The notes under the pieces were generated by a model. The model saw only the letters and a program-made list of their open reading frames with translations. It searched no databases and was not told the DNA's origin. A stretch of 35,986 nt of DNA from an uncultured bacterium (lineage in GTDB: Bacteria > Cyanobacteriota > Vampirovibrionia > Gastranaerophilales > Gastranaerophilaceae): positions 1-35,986 of the forward strand of contig CABQIM010000006.1 in NCBI GenBank assembly GCA_902464375.1, given 5' to 3'. Position 1 is the stretch's first letter; every line of letters begins with the position of its first letter. The translations under genes and the position numbers were made by a program. Shown here one piece after another: positions 16,046 to 24,054 of the stretch.

Positions 16046-16374
16046 GTTTATTGTTATGCCACTGCTTTTATAGCTTAGATACGACCGCCCTAATCAAGGA
16101 GCTACGAATGCGGGTAGGTTTTATTCTTGTTAAAATTTTAATAAAATAGCCAGTAGTTGCAACTACAATAGTGGCGCGTCCCCTCTCCTCGGGGGAGGGG
16201 ACGCGCCATAATTGTTTTAACAAGTTCCGCTCTACCGCCCTAATCTGGGAGGTCACAGTCGTGCGAACGACAGTGAGCTACAAATGCGGGTGGGTATCAG
16301 CTCATTGCAAACACATTAATTAATCAAAATTCAAAATTAAAATCCTATAACTAATTTATTGTCAGTTTCTTTCA
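16046..16374. repeat. 329-nt gap made of hairpin repeats
   Basis: No gene is visible. The gap holds a near-perfect hairpin at 16173-16207 (arms GGCGCGTCCCC and GGGGACGCGCC plus further pairs, loop TCG). On either side are two diverged copies of an ACCGCCCTAATC...GAATGCGGGTAGG/GGGTGGG unit (16083-16113 and 16231-16295). The second copy has an inner CAGTCGTgcgaACGACaGTG stem. The hairpin may also limit read-through between the converging plsC and TPR genes, but it lacks a T tract. Confidence 0.7.
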
Positions 16375-17964
16375 TCAAGCAAGTTTTTTCAGTCTTGCAA
16401 TAATTTCGTCTATTTCTTTTTCCCAGCTTATACAATCTTGTTGTTTGAAGATTTCTACGCTATCATACCAAGGCGTTGTTTTGGTATCCTTAAACCATCT
16501 CCAATCTGCTGCATAAGGTAAAAGCAAAAATGTTTTAACGTCCAAAGCTCCGGCTAAATGAGCAACAGAAGTATCAACTGTCACAACAACATCCATTGCC
16601 ATTAATGCAGCAGCTGTATCAGAAAAATCAGCAAAATCCTTTGCCAAATTTATCATTTGCGGATATCTTTCATTACCATTCAAAGTATCATCTTTTTGGA
16701 ATGAATAAATTTGGATTTCATCCATTTCAAGCATTTTTTCAAAAAATCTTATATTTATTGTGCGATTAATCATCGTTCTAATCGCAGCACTGCCGGCTTC
16801 CCAACAGAAACCGACTTTCAATTTATCGCATTCAATTTTTGCAGATTTTGATTTCAAGTAACCTTGTGATAATGGAATTTCTGAAAAATCCATCCCTAAC
16901 ACATAAGGCAAATCTGCTATAAATATAGTTTGAACATCCAGATTCAATTCTTCATATTTTACAAAATTTATATTCGAAAAATTCGCCTCAAAAAGAGATT
17001 TAAGTCCTTCTCTTGTGCCGACATTAATTTTTCTTTCGCCCAAATAGGGCAAATAACGAGAAAACATAATATGGTCGCCAAAACCTTGGTCACAAATTAT
17101 ATTTATCTCTTTATCGAGAGCAAAATTTGGCTGCCACAAGTTTTTTGCCAAATCTTTATAACGCGACTTGTCACGTTTGAAATACAAATTATATCCTTCT
17201 TGGAATTTCTTTTGTGTTAAATAACACATTCCGAGAGAAGTTTGCGTATTTATATCATTCGGAAAATTCTGGAGCATTTTTTTGTAATGAGCTTCAGCTT
17301 CTTCATATTCGCCCAATTTTTGTGCACTCACCGCTATATTATAATCAGCTTCCTTTGTACCCAAATCCGCTGCAGCCTTATAACATTCTTTTGCTTGTCT
17401 ATCATCACAATAAATCAGTTCTTTTAAGTACCCCAAATGGAACCACAAAGAAGCAGAATCCGGCATTTTCTTAATAGATTCTACGCAAAGTTTTTCAGCT
17501 TCAAGAAGTTTGCCGCCATGAGTAAGCGCCTTTACCTTATTAGCAATCGCACGAACATCATCCGGATAAAGTTCATACATTTTATTTGCAAACTCAACAG
17601 CTTTTTTGTAAGACTGGATTTCAAACAAACACAAAATCAGCTTGTTATAAATATCAGGATTTTGTCCAAGTTCAATAGACTCCTCTAAATACTTTGCAGA
17701 TTCTTCAAAATTTCCACACTCGAGTTCTGCAACACCCAAAGCAGAAAGAGTACCAAAACTCGGGTTCTTTTCCGCTGCTTTTGTCAAAATTTCGCAAGCT
17801 TTAGAATACTCACCAATATTTACATAAAACAAACCGAAGACCGACAGTAAATTCGCGTCATTCGGATTTGTTTTCAGCATATTTTCATAAATATTTTTAG
17901 CTTCTTGAATTTTTCCTTGTTGAGTTAAAAGGATTGCTTGTTGTATTTTAGCAATATCAATCAT
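16375..17964 (-). CDS. TPR protein with C-terminal GT9/heptosyltransferase-like domain
   Basis: This protein of about 529 residues starts at ATG 17964, whose ATGA overlaps the yggT stop. Residues 1-265 form about seven TPR repeats (NPNDANLLSVFGLFYVNIGEY style). After about residue 285 comes a Rossmann-like domain with IICDQGFGDHIMFSRYLP. VDTSVAHLAGALDVKTFLLLP and ADWRWF lie near the end, as in the heptosyltransferase/O-GlcNAc transferase-like fold. It probably glycosylates proteins or surface glycans in the cytoplasm, with the TPRs choosing partners. The acceptor is not knowable from sequence. Confidence 0.85.
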   Translation of the reverse strand: MIDIAKIQQAILLTQQGKIQEAKNIYENMLKTNPNDANLLSVFGLFYVNIGEYSKACEILTKAAEKNPSFGTLSALGVAELECGNFEESAKYLEESIELGQNPDIYNKLILCLFEIQSYKKAVEFANKMYELYPDDVRAIANKVKALTHGGKLLEAEKLCVESIKKMPDSASLWFHLGYLKELIYCDDRQAKECYKAAADLGTKEADYNIAVSAQKLGEYEEAEAHYKKMLQNFPNDINTQTSLGMCYLTQKKFQEGYNLYFKRDKSRYKDLAKNLWQPNFALDKEINIICDQGFGDHIMFSRYLPYLGERKINVGTREGLKSLFEANFSNINFVKYEELNLDVQTIFIADLPYVLGMDFSEIPLSQGYLKSKSAKIECDKLKVGFCWEAGSAAIRTMINRTINIRFFEKMLEMDEIQIYSFQKDDTLNGNERYPQMINLAKDFADFSDTAAALMAMDVVVTVDTSVAHLAGALDVKTFLLLPYAADWRWFKDTKTTPWYDSVEIFKQQDCISWEKEIDEIIARLKKLA

Positions 17965-18227
17965 AATCCAAGTCCTTGCAAAAATCCGCAAATAATTCCT
18001 TGCAGAATTTGAAGCAAAATAATCGCTATAACAGGAGAGATATCAAGCATTCCGCCAATTGGTGGAATCACCCCTCTAAAAAGGTTCAAAAATGGATCTG
18101 TAACAGAACGCACCCATTTTTGCGGCTGACTTTCCCAATCTACATTAGGCAGCCAAGTCATAAAAATTCTTACAATAAGCAATATATAATACAGATAAAA
18201 TAACTGATTAATAGCTCTTGATAACAT
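17961..18227 (-). CDS. yggT: YggT family membrane protein
   Basis: This 88-residue protein has the YggT hallmark: an N-terminal helix (LFYLYYILLIVRIFMTW), the conserved TDPFLNLFRGVIPP loop at about residues 42-56, and a second helix (SPVIAIILLQILQGIICG). YggT proteins are small inner-membrane proteins linked to osmotic stress or cell-envelope functions. GAGGAATATCAG lies before the ATG. It follows MTAP at 22 nt and overlaps the TPR gene by ATGA, so the three probably form one operon. Confidence 0.9.
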   Translation of the reverse strand: MLSRAINQLFYLYYILLIVRIFMTWLPNVDWESQPQKWVRSVTDPFLNLFRGVIPPIGGMLDISPVIAIILLQILQGIICGFLQGLGL

Positions 18228-18249
18228 CTGATATTCCTCACTTTAATTA

Positions 18250-19047
18250 TTATAATTGTGAATTTTTGCGAGTTTGAGCACAAGCACAATTATTATTTTC
18301 AGCAGGTATTTTTTCAATCATACTAAATAATAATTTTTTCAAATTATCCAAGTTGTTATTGAACACTTCAATAACTTCATGGTGAGAAACAGGAGGAACA
18401 TCACCAACAAGTCCTGCATCATAGTCTGTAATCAAAGAAATATTTAGTGGACACATATCCATTTCTTTAACAAGATATGCTTCTGGGAATGCTGTCATAT
18501 TAATTACTTCCCAACCTTGACCTGTAAAGAATTTTGATTCTGCTTTAGTAGAGAATCTTGGACCATTGATTACTACAACTGTACCTGTTTCATGAACAGT
18601 AATTCCTAATTCTTTTGCGGTATCAATAGCAATTTTTCTCAATTCCGGACAATAAGTTTCAGCAGCAGATGGGTGAGTTACAATAGGTCCTTCAAAGAAA
18701 GTTGTTTTTCTTCCATCTGTCCAATCTACAAATTGGTCACAAATTACAAAATGTCCTGGAGCAACGTGTTTTTGTAAGCTACCGGCTGCGCAAGGTGAAA
18801 TAACTCGAGTACAACCAACTTCTTTCATAGCCCAAACGTTAGCTCTGTAATTAATTAAATGAGGCAAAATAGTATGACTTCTGCCGTGACGTGGCATAAA
18901 TGCAACTTTATGAGCGCCAATTTTACCGATGAATAAACTATCAGATGGCATTCCATAAGGAGTTTCTATTTTAACTTCTTTGATATCATCTAAAAACTTG
19001 TAAAAACCTGAACCACCAAAAACACCAATATCTGCTAATTTTTCCAT
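18250..19047 (-). CDS. mtnP: S-methyl-5'-thioadenosine phosphorylase (MTAP)
   Basis: This 265-residue protein matches the PNP/MTAP family. It has GVFGGSGFYKF (phosphate loop, residues 8-18), MPRHGRSHTILPH, NYRANVWAMKEVGC, CAAGSL and VINGPRFSTKAES, with NMTAFPEAYLVKEM near residue 185. The TDYDAG motif keeps both Asp residues that favour 6-aminopurines, supporting MTAP over inosine-specific enzymes. It recycles methylthioadenosine from polyamine and SAM metabolism in the cytoplasm. The short C-terminal tail with Cys-Ala-Cys is unusual. AAAGGAATTAATTAA precedes the ATG. Confidence 0.9.
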   Translation of the reverse strand: MEKLADIGVFGGSGFYKFLDDIKEVKIETPYGMPSDSLFIGKIGAHKVAFMPRHGRSHTILPHLINYRANVWAMKEVGCTRVISPCAAGSLQKHVAPGHFVICDQFVDWTDGRKTTFFEGPIVTHPSAAETYCPELRKIAIDTAKELGITVHETGTVVVINGPRFSTKAESKFFTGQGWEVINMTAFPEAYLVKEMDMCPLNISLITDYDAGLVGDVPPVSHHEVIEVFNNNLDNLKKLLFSMIEKIPAENNNCACAQTRKNSQL

Positions 19048-19154
19048 TTAATTAATTCCTTTCGTTTCTTTCTACTTTGTAAATTTATTCTAACATAAAA
19101 ATATTCAAGTCGAAAAGTTAATAAGTTATTTAAGGAGAATTTTCAGGCAGAATT

Positions 19155-19187
19155 TTTTCAAAAGAAAAGCCGGATATTTCTATCCGG
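19155..19187 (-). terminator. Hairpin terminator leftward of the GH13 gene
   Basis: CCGGATA (19170-19176) and TATCCGG (19181-19187) form a 7-bp stem with a 4-nt loop. On the minus strand it is followed by CTTTTCTTTT. It would stop transcripts coming leftward from the GH13 gene before the MTAP operon. Confidence 0.6.
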
Positions 19188-19306
19188 TTGTATCCCTATA
19201 TTACTTAATCGTAGTTTACTTAATCGTAAATTATACTCCGTGTGGGCTTCCGCCCTATAGCTTGTTTATGGGGGGCTTGTGAATTAGCTTCCTTTTTTAA
19301 GAATTA

Positions 19307-19442
19307 GCCCCCTCCCTAGCCCTCCCCCAAGGAGAGGGAACGCGCCCTACTTGTAATTCCACTTCGAGGCGGAGCCTGTAGTATTTATACAATCCTGTAG
19401 TTTTCACCAAGCAGCCGACAATAATGTCTACGTGCGTAGCAC
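19307..19442 (-). repeat. Composite intergenic repeat, copy 2
   Basis: A CCCTCC...GGAGAGGG arm at 19309-19338 and GGCGCG-type bases are followed by GAGGCGGAGCCTGTA (19366-19380), GCCGAC and CTACGTGCGTAGCAC (19428-19442). Order and spacing match the copy at 1390-1515. A further partial CTACGTGCGT lies at 19485-19494. These copies, with the terminator at 19155, account for most of the 568-nt gap 19048-19615, in which I see no gene. Confidence 0.75.
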
Positions 19443-19532
19443 CTGTCACAATGGATTTGTAGCAACAAAACAATCTAGTAAGTTGTCTACGTGCGTTATT
19501 CAATTTTCACTTTAATTTTGTAGTCCCACTTT

Positions 19533-19616
19533 GAGGCGAAGCTTGTAATTTTTATACCATTTTGTAGCTTCTACCTAGCAGCCGACCCAATGTCTACGTG
19601 CGTAGCACCGTAGCAC
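19533..19616 (-). repeat. Stop-abutting repeat, copy 3
   Basis: GAGGCGAAGCTTGTA at 19533-19547 is followed by TGTAG, AGCCGAC (19579) and CTACGTGCGTAGCAC (19594-19608). CGTAGCAC is then repeated and its final base is shared with the stop codon (CTA on +) of the GH13 gene. Orientation relative to the gene matches copies at 1501 and 9303. Confidence 0.8.
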
Positions 19617-21895
19617 TATTTGATGACGGTGAAGAATTTGAATTCAGCAGGCATTAGTTTTCCGAAAGAAAGAGAGTTTGTTGCTGCAACAAATTTTTCT
19701 TCCAGATAATCAGTACCATCAAATCTGAATTCTGAAACAATTGAATAATCGCATGAAAGTTCAATTGTTTTATCAAAGACTTCTCTGCCTTCTCTTTCTT
19801 CAGTCCAGCTGTTTCCATTTTCATCTTCTTGACGGAATTTTTCGTGCGGATTGTTGAAGTTTGCTACAACAAGAATAGAATTTTTAAGCCCTTCTTTTTG
19901 TATTTGCCATACTACAAATCCATCTTCATCCTGCCTGATAATGTGAGCTTCACCATCAGTTATAACTGGAGTGTTTTTTACAAATCTATCAAGTGCGTCG
20001 AATTTTGAGAAGAAATCGTAATCCTTTGCACGCTTCATAGAAACTTCGTTACCGATAATATATTCCATGCCGGTAGCTGTGAATGACTCATCACCATCAA
20101 TATACATTACAGGTCTTTGTGCATTACGTCCTCCCGGAAGAAATTTGAATTTGAACCATTTGAACAACGCACCTTGCTGAGTTAATTGAGCAGGGTATCT
20201 GTCAAAAGCCTCAAACTCACCATCTTGGTTGTTATATGTTTTAAGAATTGATAACGGAGTAGATTTTTTAGAAGTTGAATTGTAGTTTGCAAGCTCTAAA
20301 TTTTCTTCCGCAATAACTTCTGGTGTCTTGTAGCTTTGAGCAGGAATATCATTACCCCAAAGAACATCAAAATTCATATCTTCGTGATATTCTTTGAAAG
20401 ATTTTTCTCCTAACATATATTCTGCAAGAGTTGCAAAGTAAGGAATTTTATCCTTCATTGCAGTGTTTAACATTCCTAAAACTTTTCTTGGCGCTCTGTA
20501 GCTAATTGGAACACCGTCTTTTTCAGAAACTTCATCAACAATGTGGTCAATGTGATCTACTCTAAAACCATCAAAGTTGAATTCTTCTTGAAGATTCTTC
20601 ATGTAATCGATAAAGAATTTGATTACGTCATTATTATACTTACCATTTTCAAGGCATACAAAATAGTATGGAGTTTGACAATCGAGGTTCGCAAAATGAG
20701 TTACATCTTCACCATCGAACTTGTAATGTTTGAAAGTAGGATAAGAAGCGCCCTCGCTCATTCTATCAAAAACAGGAACACCGGCAGAACACCAAGCGCC
20801 TCCCGGAGCCGGCCACATACCTTCGTGTATCAAACCTTGAATAATTTCACCTTGGTTTTTAATATCGTCTTCTGAAAGTTTTTTGCCGTGGCTATTTCCT
20901 GTCAACTTATTAATTATACTTTTTGCTTTTTTATGTAATTTATCTTGAATGCTCTTTTCTAACATAGAATTAGATAAGAAAATCTTTGTTTCTTTTAAAG
21001 ATTCATCTATTTCATTAAATATATTTTGATAATGTTCTGTTAAATCTCCATAGCTTTCGCCCTTTAGAGCTTTTTTGTAGATTCCGCTTACAATTGCCAA
21101 ATCATCTTTTGAAAACTTATCACTCAATTCTGATGCCGCTTCATCAATATGTTTTACCAATTCTTCGATTAGAGCATTTATATCAAACCATCTTGCACAA
21201 TCAACATTTGTTAAAACAACTTTTGAAAATCTTCCTGTTTGCGGAAGGATATCATAAATTACAGGATGGCCTGCAAGTTGTGCCAATTGAATAAACAATT
21301 TCATTTGCTCGTCTGCATTTGCACCTGTTTTTTCTAAAATATTTTTATCTTCCAAATTAGGGCTAACGCAACTTGCAGTTGGAAGATAAGCACAACCGAA
21401 TTCTCTCGGATGGAATGGAGTAAGATACATTGTTGTTCCAAAAATATTGCTGCTTAAGTTACCTGAAGGCAAAATTAGTAACTCTCTTAACCAATCCATA
21501 AATTTTCCGCAATCGTCAGAATTATTACCGTTGCCTAAACCTGCTAGATTAATTAACTTGATATCGTGTCCTTCTTTTTGTAACCAACTTGAATTTTTCA
21601 CATTGTTTCTGGCAAGAACGCTTGTTTTTGAAAAATCAAAGCTTCCGTTTGAAAATACACCATTTGCTTCCCACTTAGATTCTAGAGCAAATAAAACTTC
21701 TGCATCAGATAATTCTTCAAGAGCTTTAATTTGCGGATAAGGTAGATACCCATATCTTGTCATTGTTGATTTTAAATACTCTTTTCTTTCTTCTGAAATG
21801 GATTCGAATGAATTCATTTCTCTTAATTTTGAATAAAAATTGTTTAAATTTTCACACACATTTACAGTGTCTTTCTTAAACAAAAAATCTAACAT
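19616..21895 (-). CDS. Divergent GH13-like alpha-glucan enzyme
   Basis: This 759-residue cytoplasmic protein has no signal peptide. It keeps part of the GH13 signature set: YDILPQTGR (region I position, about residue 216), GFRVDHIDHI (region II, nucleophile Asp near 443), ATLAEYM (region III, acid/base Glu near 490) and TYNNQDG (region IV, near 555). In region IV the usual His-Asp is Gln-Asp, and region I lacks the NH pair. A helical insertion sits between 250 and 340. It probably acts on glycogen-type glucans or trehalose-type sugars, but the changed motifs make substrate and activity uncertain. AAAGGAGAA precedes the ATG. Its stop lies in the palindromic repeat. Confidence 0.75.
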   Translation of the reverse strand: MLDFLFKKDTVNVCENLNNFYSKLREMNSFESISEERKEYLKSTMTRYGYLPYPQIKALEELSDAEVLFALESKWEANGVFSNGSFDFSKTSVLARNNVKNSSWLQKEGHDIKLINLAGLGNGNNSDDCGKFMDWLRELLILPSGNLSSNIFGTTMYLTPFHPREFGCAYLPTASCVSPNLEDKNILEKTGANADEQMKLFIQLAQLAGHPVIYDILPQTGRFSKVVLTNVDCARWFDINALIEELVKHIDEAASELSDKFSKDDLAIVSGIYKKALKGESYGDLTEHYQNIFNEIDESLKETKIFLSNSMLEKSIQDKLHKKAKSIINKLTGNSHGKKLSEDDIKNQGEIIQGLIHEGMWPAPGGAWCSAGVPVFDRMSEGASYPTFKHYKFDGEDVTHFANLDCQTPYYFVCLENGKYNNDVIKFFIDYMKNLQEEFNFDGFRVDHIDHIVDEVSEKDGVPISYRAPRKVLGMLNTAMKDKIPYFATLAEYMLGEKSFKEYHEDMNFDVLWGNDIPAQSYKTPEVIAEENLELANYNSTSKKSTPLSILKTYNNQDGEFEAFDRYPAQLTQQGALFKWFKFKFLPGGRNAQRPVMYIDGDESFTATGMEYIIGNEVSMKRAKDYDFFSKFDALDRFVKNTPVITDGEAHIIRQDEDGFVVWQIQKEGLKNSILVVANFNNPHEKFRQEDENGNSWTEEREGREVFDKTIELSCDYSIVSEFRFDGTDYLEEKFVAATNSLSFGKLMPAEFKFFTVIK

Positions 21896-21946
21896 AGGGT
21901 TCTCCTTTAAGTAATATGTGATTGCTGGATATAAATTTATACAAAG

Positions 21947-21975
21947 ATAATATCATGCATATATATTTTTTACAA
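21947..21975 (-). promoter_or_regulatory. GH13 promoter
   Basis: On the minus strand TTGTAA (21975-21970), a 17-nt spacer and TATTAT (21952-21947) lie upstream of an AAAGGAGAACCCT leader. It points leftward, diverging from the gene starting at 22047. Confidence 0.65.
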
Positions 21976-22046
21976 ACAAATAAAATTAAATGTAAAGTTT
22001 TATTACGCAAATATCAAAATATTAATTTTGTGTTTTTAATGCCAAT

Positions 22047-22688
22047 ATGATTACGTTTACAAGCAGACATCAAGAAATTAGAAAAGCAGATTTAATAACA
22101 CGAAAAGCACATTCGATTTATCCTCACATTTCAGAAAGTAGAATTTCTGCAATAATTGCTCAAGACAAGGTTAAAGAATTATTTTGGGGACAAATGTCAA
22201 TGGAATATGCTTTGAAATTTGCCGGTGAAAGATTAAAGATGGAAGATGATGAAAAAAATCTTTATCAACATATAATTGATACGATGAAAAAAGGTTTAGG
22301 AAACTGTGCGGAAGAAGCTAAATTGGCAGAACTTATCGGAAAAATCAGCGGAATAAAAAATATTTATTCCGGCTCAATATTTGCCGGCAAAGGTTTTGCA
22401 AAACACGATGTTGCGTTCATTACAGATAAAGAAATAAAGGAAAATAAAAAATATCAATTTAAAAATAAAGAAGCTTTAATTATTGACCCTTGGCTTGGAA
22501 TTACAGAGTTTGCGGGAAATTATTTTAAAATGATTAAAACAACTTTTGCCAAACTTTTAGAAATTAGAGGGAATTCAAAACCTTATATTAAACCTGATTT
22601 TTCTTCCAAACTTACGAAAGCTAAAATTAGAAATTTTAGAAAAAAGTATTCGGAATTAATTATAGATTTTAGCAACAAAAAATGCTAA
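22047..22688 (+). CDS. Possible papain-like/transglutaminase-like hydrolase
   Basis: This 213-residue protein of unknown family has no signal peptide or membrane segment. LGNCAEEAKLAELIG (Cys87), AKHDVAFIT (His120) and ALIIDPWLG (Asp147) occur in order and spacing like a Cys-His-Asp triad of papain-like or transglutaminase-like enzymes. The GNC-E and IDPW phrasing is typical of cysteine peptidase-type toxins and effectors, but no family is recognised. The last 60 residues are very basic (Lys/Arg). A TTTAAT box lies exactly 6 nt before the ATG with no SD, so the mRNA may be leaderless. The gene precedes a DUF4127 gene by 9 nt. Confidence 0.5.
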   Translation: MITFTSRHQEIRKADLITRKAHSIYPHISESRISAIIAQDKVKELFWGQMSMEYALKFAGERLKMEDDEKNLYQHIIDTMKKGLGNCAEEAKLAELIGKISGIKNIYSGSIFAGKGFAKHDVAFITDKEIKENKKYQFKNKEALIIDPWLGITEFAGNYFKMIKTTFAKLLEIRGNSKPYIKPDFSSKLTKAKIRNFRKKYSELIIDFSNKKC

Positions 22689-22691
22689 AAT
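22686..22691 (+). promoter_or_regulatory. -10 box of the DUF4127 gene (leaderless type)
   Basis: TAAAAT at 22686-22691, six nucleotides (GAGTTT), then ATG 22698. No SD is present. The box overlaps the stop of the previous gene, so transcription probably starts at the ATG. Confidence 0.6.
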
Positions 22692-22697
22692 GAGTTT

Positions 22698-24032
22698 ATG
22701 AAAATTTGTTTTATACCAATAGATAATCGTCCGGTTTGTTATCACTTAGCTAAAGATATTGCTGCGATTGATAAAGATATTGAACTATTAATTCCACCTA
22801 GAGAATATCTTGGAGATTTGAAAAAGAACGCAAAAGTTGATTTAATCATTGATTGGCTAAAAAAACTCTCTGATTGCGATGCGATGATTTTATCACTTGA
22901 TACTCTTGCTTATGGTGGCTTAATTCCTTCTCGCAGGGGAGTTGATGAAAATGGCAATATTGAAACTTATAAAGATATCAAAAATCGAATTGAACGTTTT
23001 AAACCTCTGTTAGCAGGTAAAAAAGTTTACGCTTTTTCTAGCATAATGAGAATTTCTAACAACAATTATAATGAAGAAGAGAAAGAATATTGGAAAGATT
23101 GGGGCAAAAAGATTTTTGAATACTCTTTTTCCGGTGGTATAAATAAAAGCAATATTCCGCAAGAAATTCTAGACGACTATTTAAAAACCAGAAAAAGAAA
23201 TTTTGAAATCAACAAAATTTATCTTAATTGGCAAAAAGAGGGATTATTTGACACATTAATCTTTTCTAAAGACGATTGCGCACCGAAAGGTTTTAATGTT
23301 GATGAGGCTCGTGAATTGGAAAACTTGGGCGGAAAAACAAAAACAGGCGCTGATGAAATTCCATTAACACTTCTTGCTAAAGCAATAAGAAAAGATATAA
23401 AAATATATCCTAAGTTTTTGGAGCCTGAATATAAAAATTGTATATCAAATTATGAAGATGTTTCTATTGAACAGTCTGCCTTGGGACAGCTTGAGCTCGG
23501 AGGTTTTGAGGTTGTGACATCAGAACAAGAAGCAGATATTATTTTAATCATCAATAACTTCGTCAATAAACAAGGCGAACTTGTTATGGGTTGGGGTACC
23601 GGAAGAGAATACAAAGGAAATTTTATAGCACCTAAAAAACCTTATGCAGTTGCAGATGTGCGTTTTGCAAATGGCGCAGACAATGATTTTGTAGAAGATT
23701 TTTTACCGCAAATAAACAATCAAATATTTTTTGGCTATTCGGCTTGGAACACATCTGCAAATACTCTTGGAAGTCTACTTGCCGGTATAAAAGCTAAATG
23801 GAACGCAAAAAAATATGACGCACAAGCTTTTAACAAATTACAAACAATAAGATTTCTTGATGATTGGGCATATCAAGCGAATGTTAGAGGTAAAATTAAA
23901 GCGCCTTGTGACATTAAAGATTTAATGCGACCTTATGAAACAAGACTTATGCCAATATTTAATATAAACAAAAATTATACATATTCATATCCTTGGAACA
24001 GAAAATTTGAAGTAGAAATTTCTATTCAGTAA
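22698..24032 (+). CDS. DUF4127 family protein
   Basis: This 444-residue soluble protein matches DUF4127. It has FIPIDNRPVCYHLAKDI at the start, an IPPREYLGD block, ILSLDTLAYGGLIPSRRG near residue 67, AFSSIMRISNNNYNEEE, FSKDDCAPKGFN and FFGYSAWNTSANTLGSLLAG near the end. The family's reaction is unknown; the conserved Asp/Asn/Arg blocks suggest a sugar- or phosphate-acting enzyme. No SD is present: TAAAAT lies 6 nt before the ATG. It is 9 nt after the possible hydrolase gene and 22 nt before the U32 gene. Confidence 0.85.
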   Translation: MKICFIPIDNRPVCYHLAKDIAAIDKDIELLIPPREYLGDLKKNAKVDLIIDWLKKLSDCDAMILSLDTLAYGGLIPSRRGVDENGNIETYKDIKNRIERFKPLLAGKKVYAFSSIMRISNNNYNEEEKEYWKDWGKKIFEYSFSGGINKSNIPQEILDDYLKTRKRNFEINKIYLNWQKEGLFDTLIFSKDDCAPKGFNVDEARELENLGGKTKTGADEIPLTLLAKAIRKDIKIYPKFLEPEYKNCISNYEDVSIEQSALGQLELGGFEVVTSEQEADIILIINNFVNKQGELVMGWGTGREYKGNFIAPKKPYAVADVRFANGADNDFVEDFLPQINNQIFFGYSAWNTSANTLGSLLAGIKAKWNAKKYDAQAFNKLQTIRFLDDWAYQANVRGKIKAPCDIKDLMRPYETRLMPIFNINKNYTYSYPWNRKFEVEISIQ

Positions 24033-24042
24033 ATTTTTATGT

Positions 24043-24048
24043 TACAAT
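24043..24048 (+). promoter_or_regulatory. -10 box of the U32 gene (leaderless type)
   Basis: TACAAT at 24043-24048, six nucleotides (TTTTCT), then ATG 24055; no SD. The -35 region is weak. Confidence 0.55.
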
Positions 24049-24054
24049 TTTTCT

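Noticed and set aside
19297..19503. 68-codon open frame on the minus strand
   Set aside because: It is made of the two repeat copies, with no start signal; the frame is a by-product of the repeats.
22047..24032. Anti-phage defence pair (hydrolase plus DUF4127)
   Set aside because: DUF4127 is a housekeeping-type family and nothing links the pair to known defence systems; kept only as an unknown hydrolase next to it.
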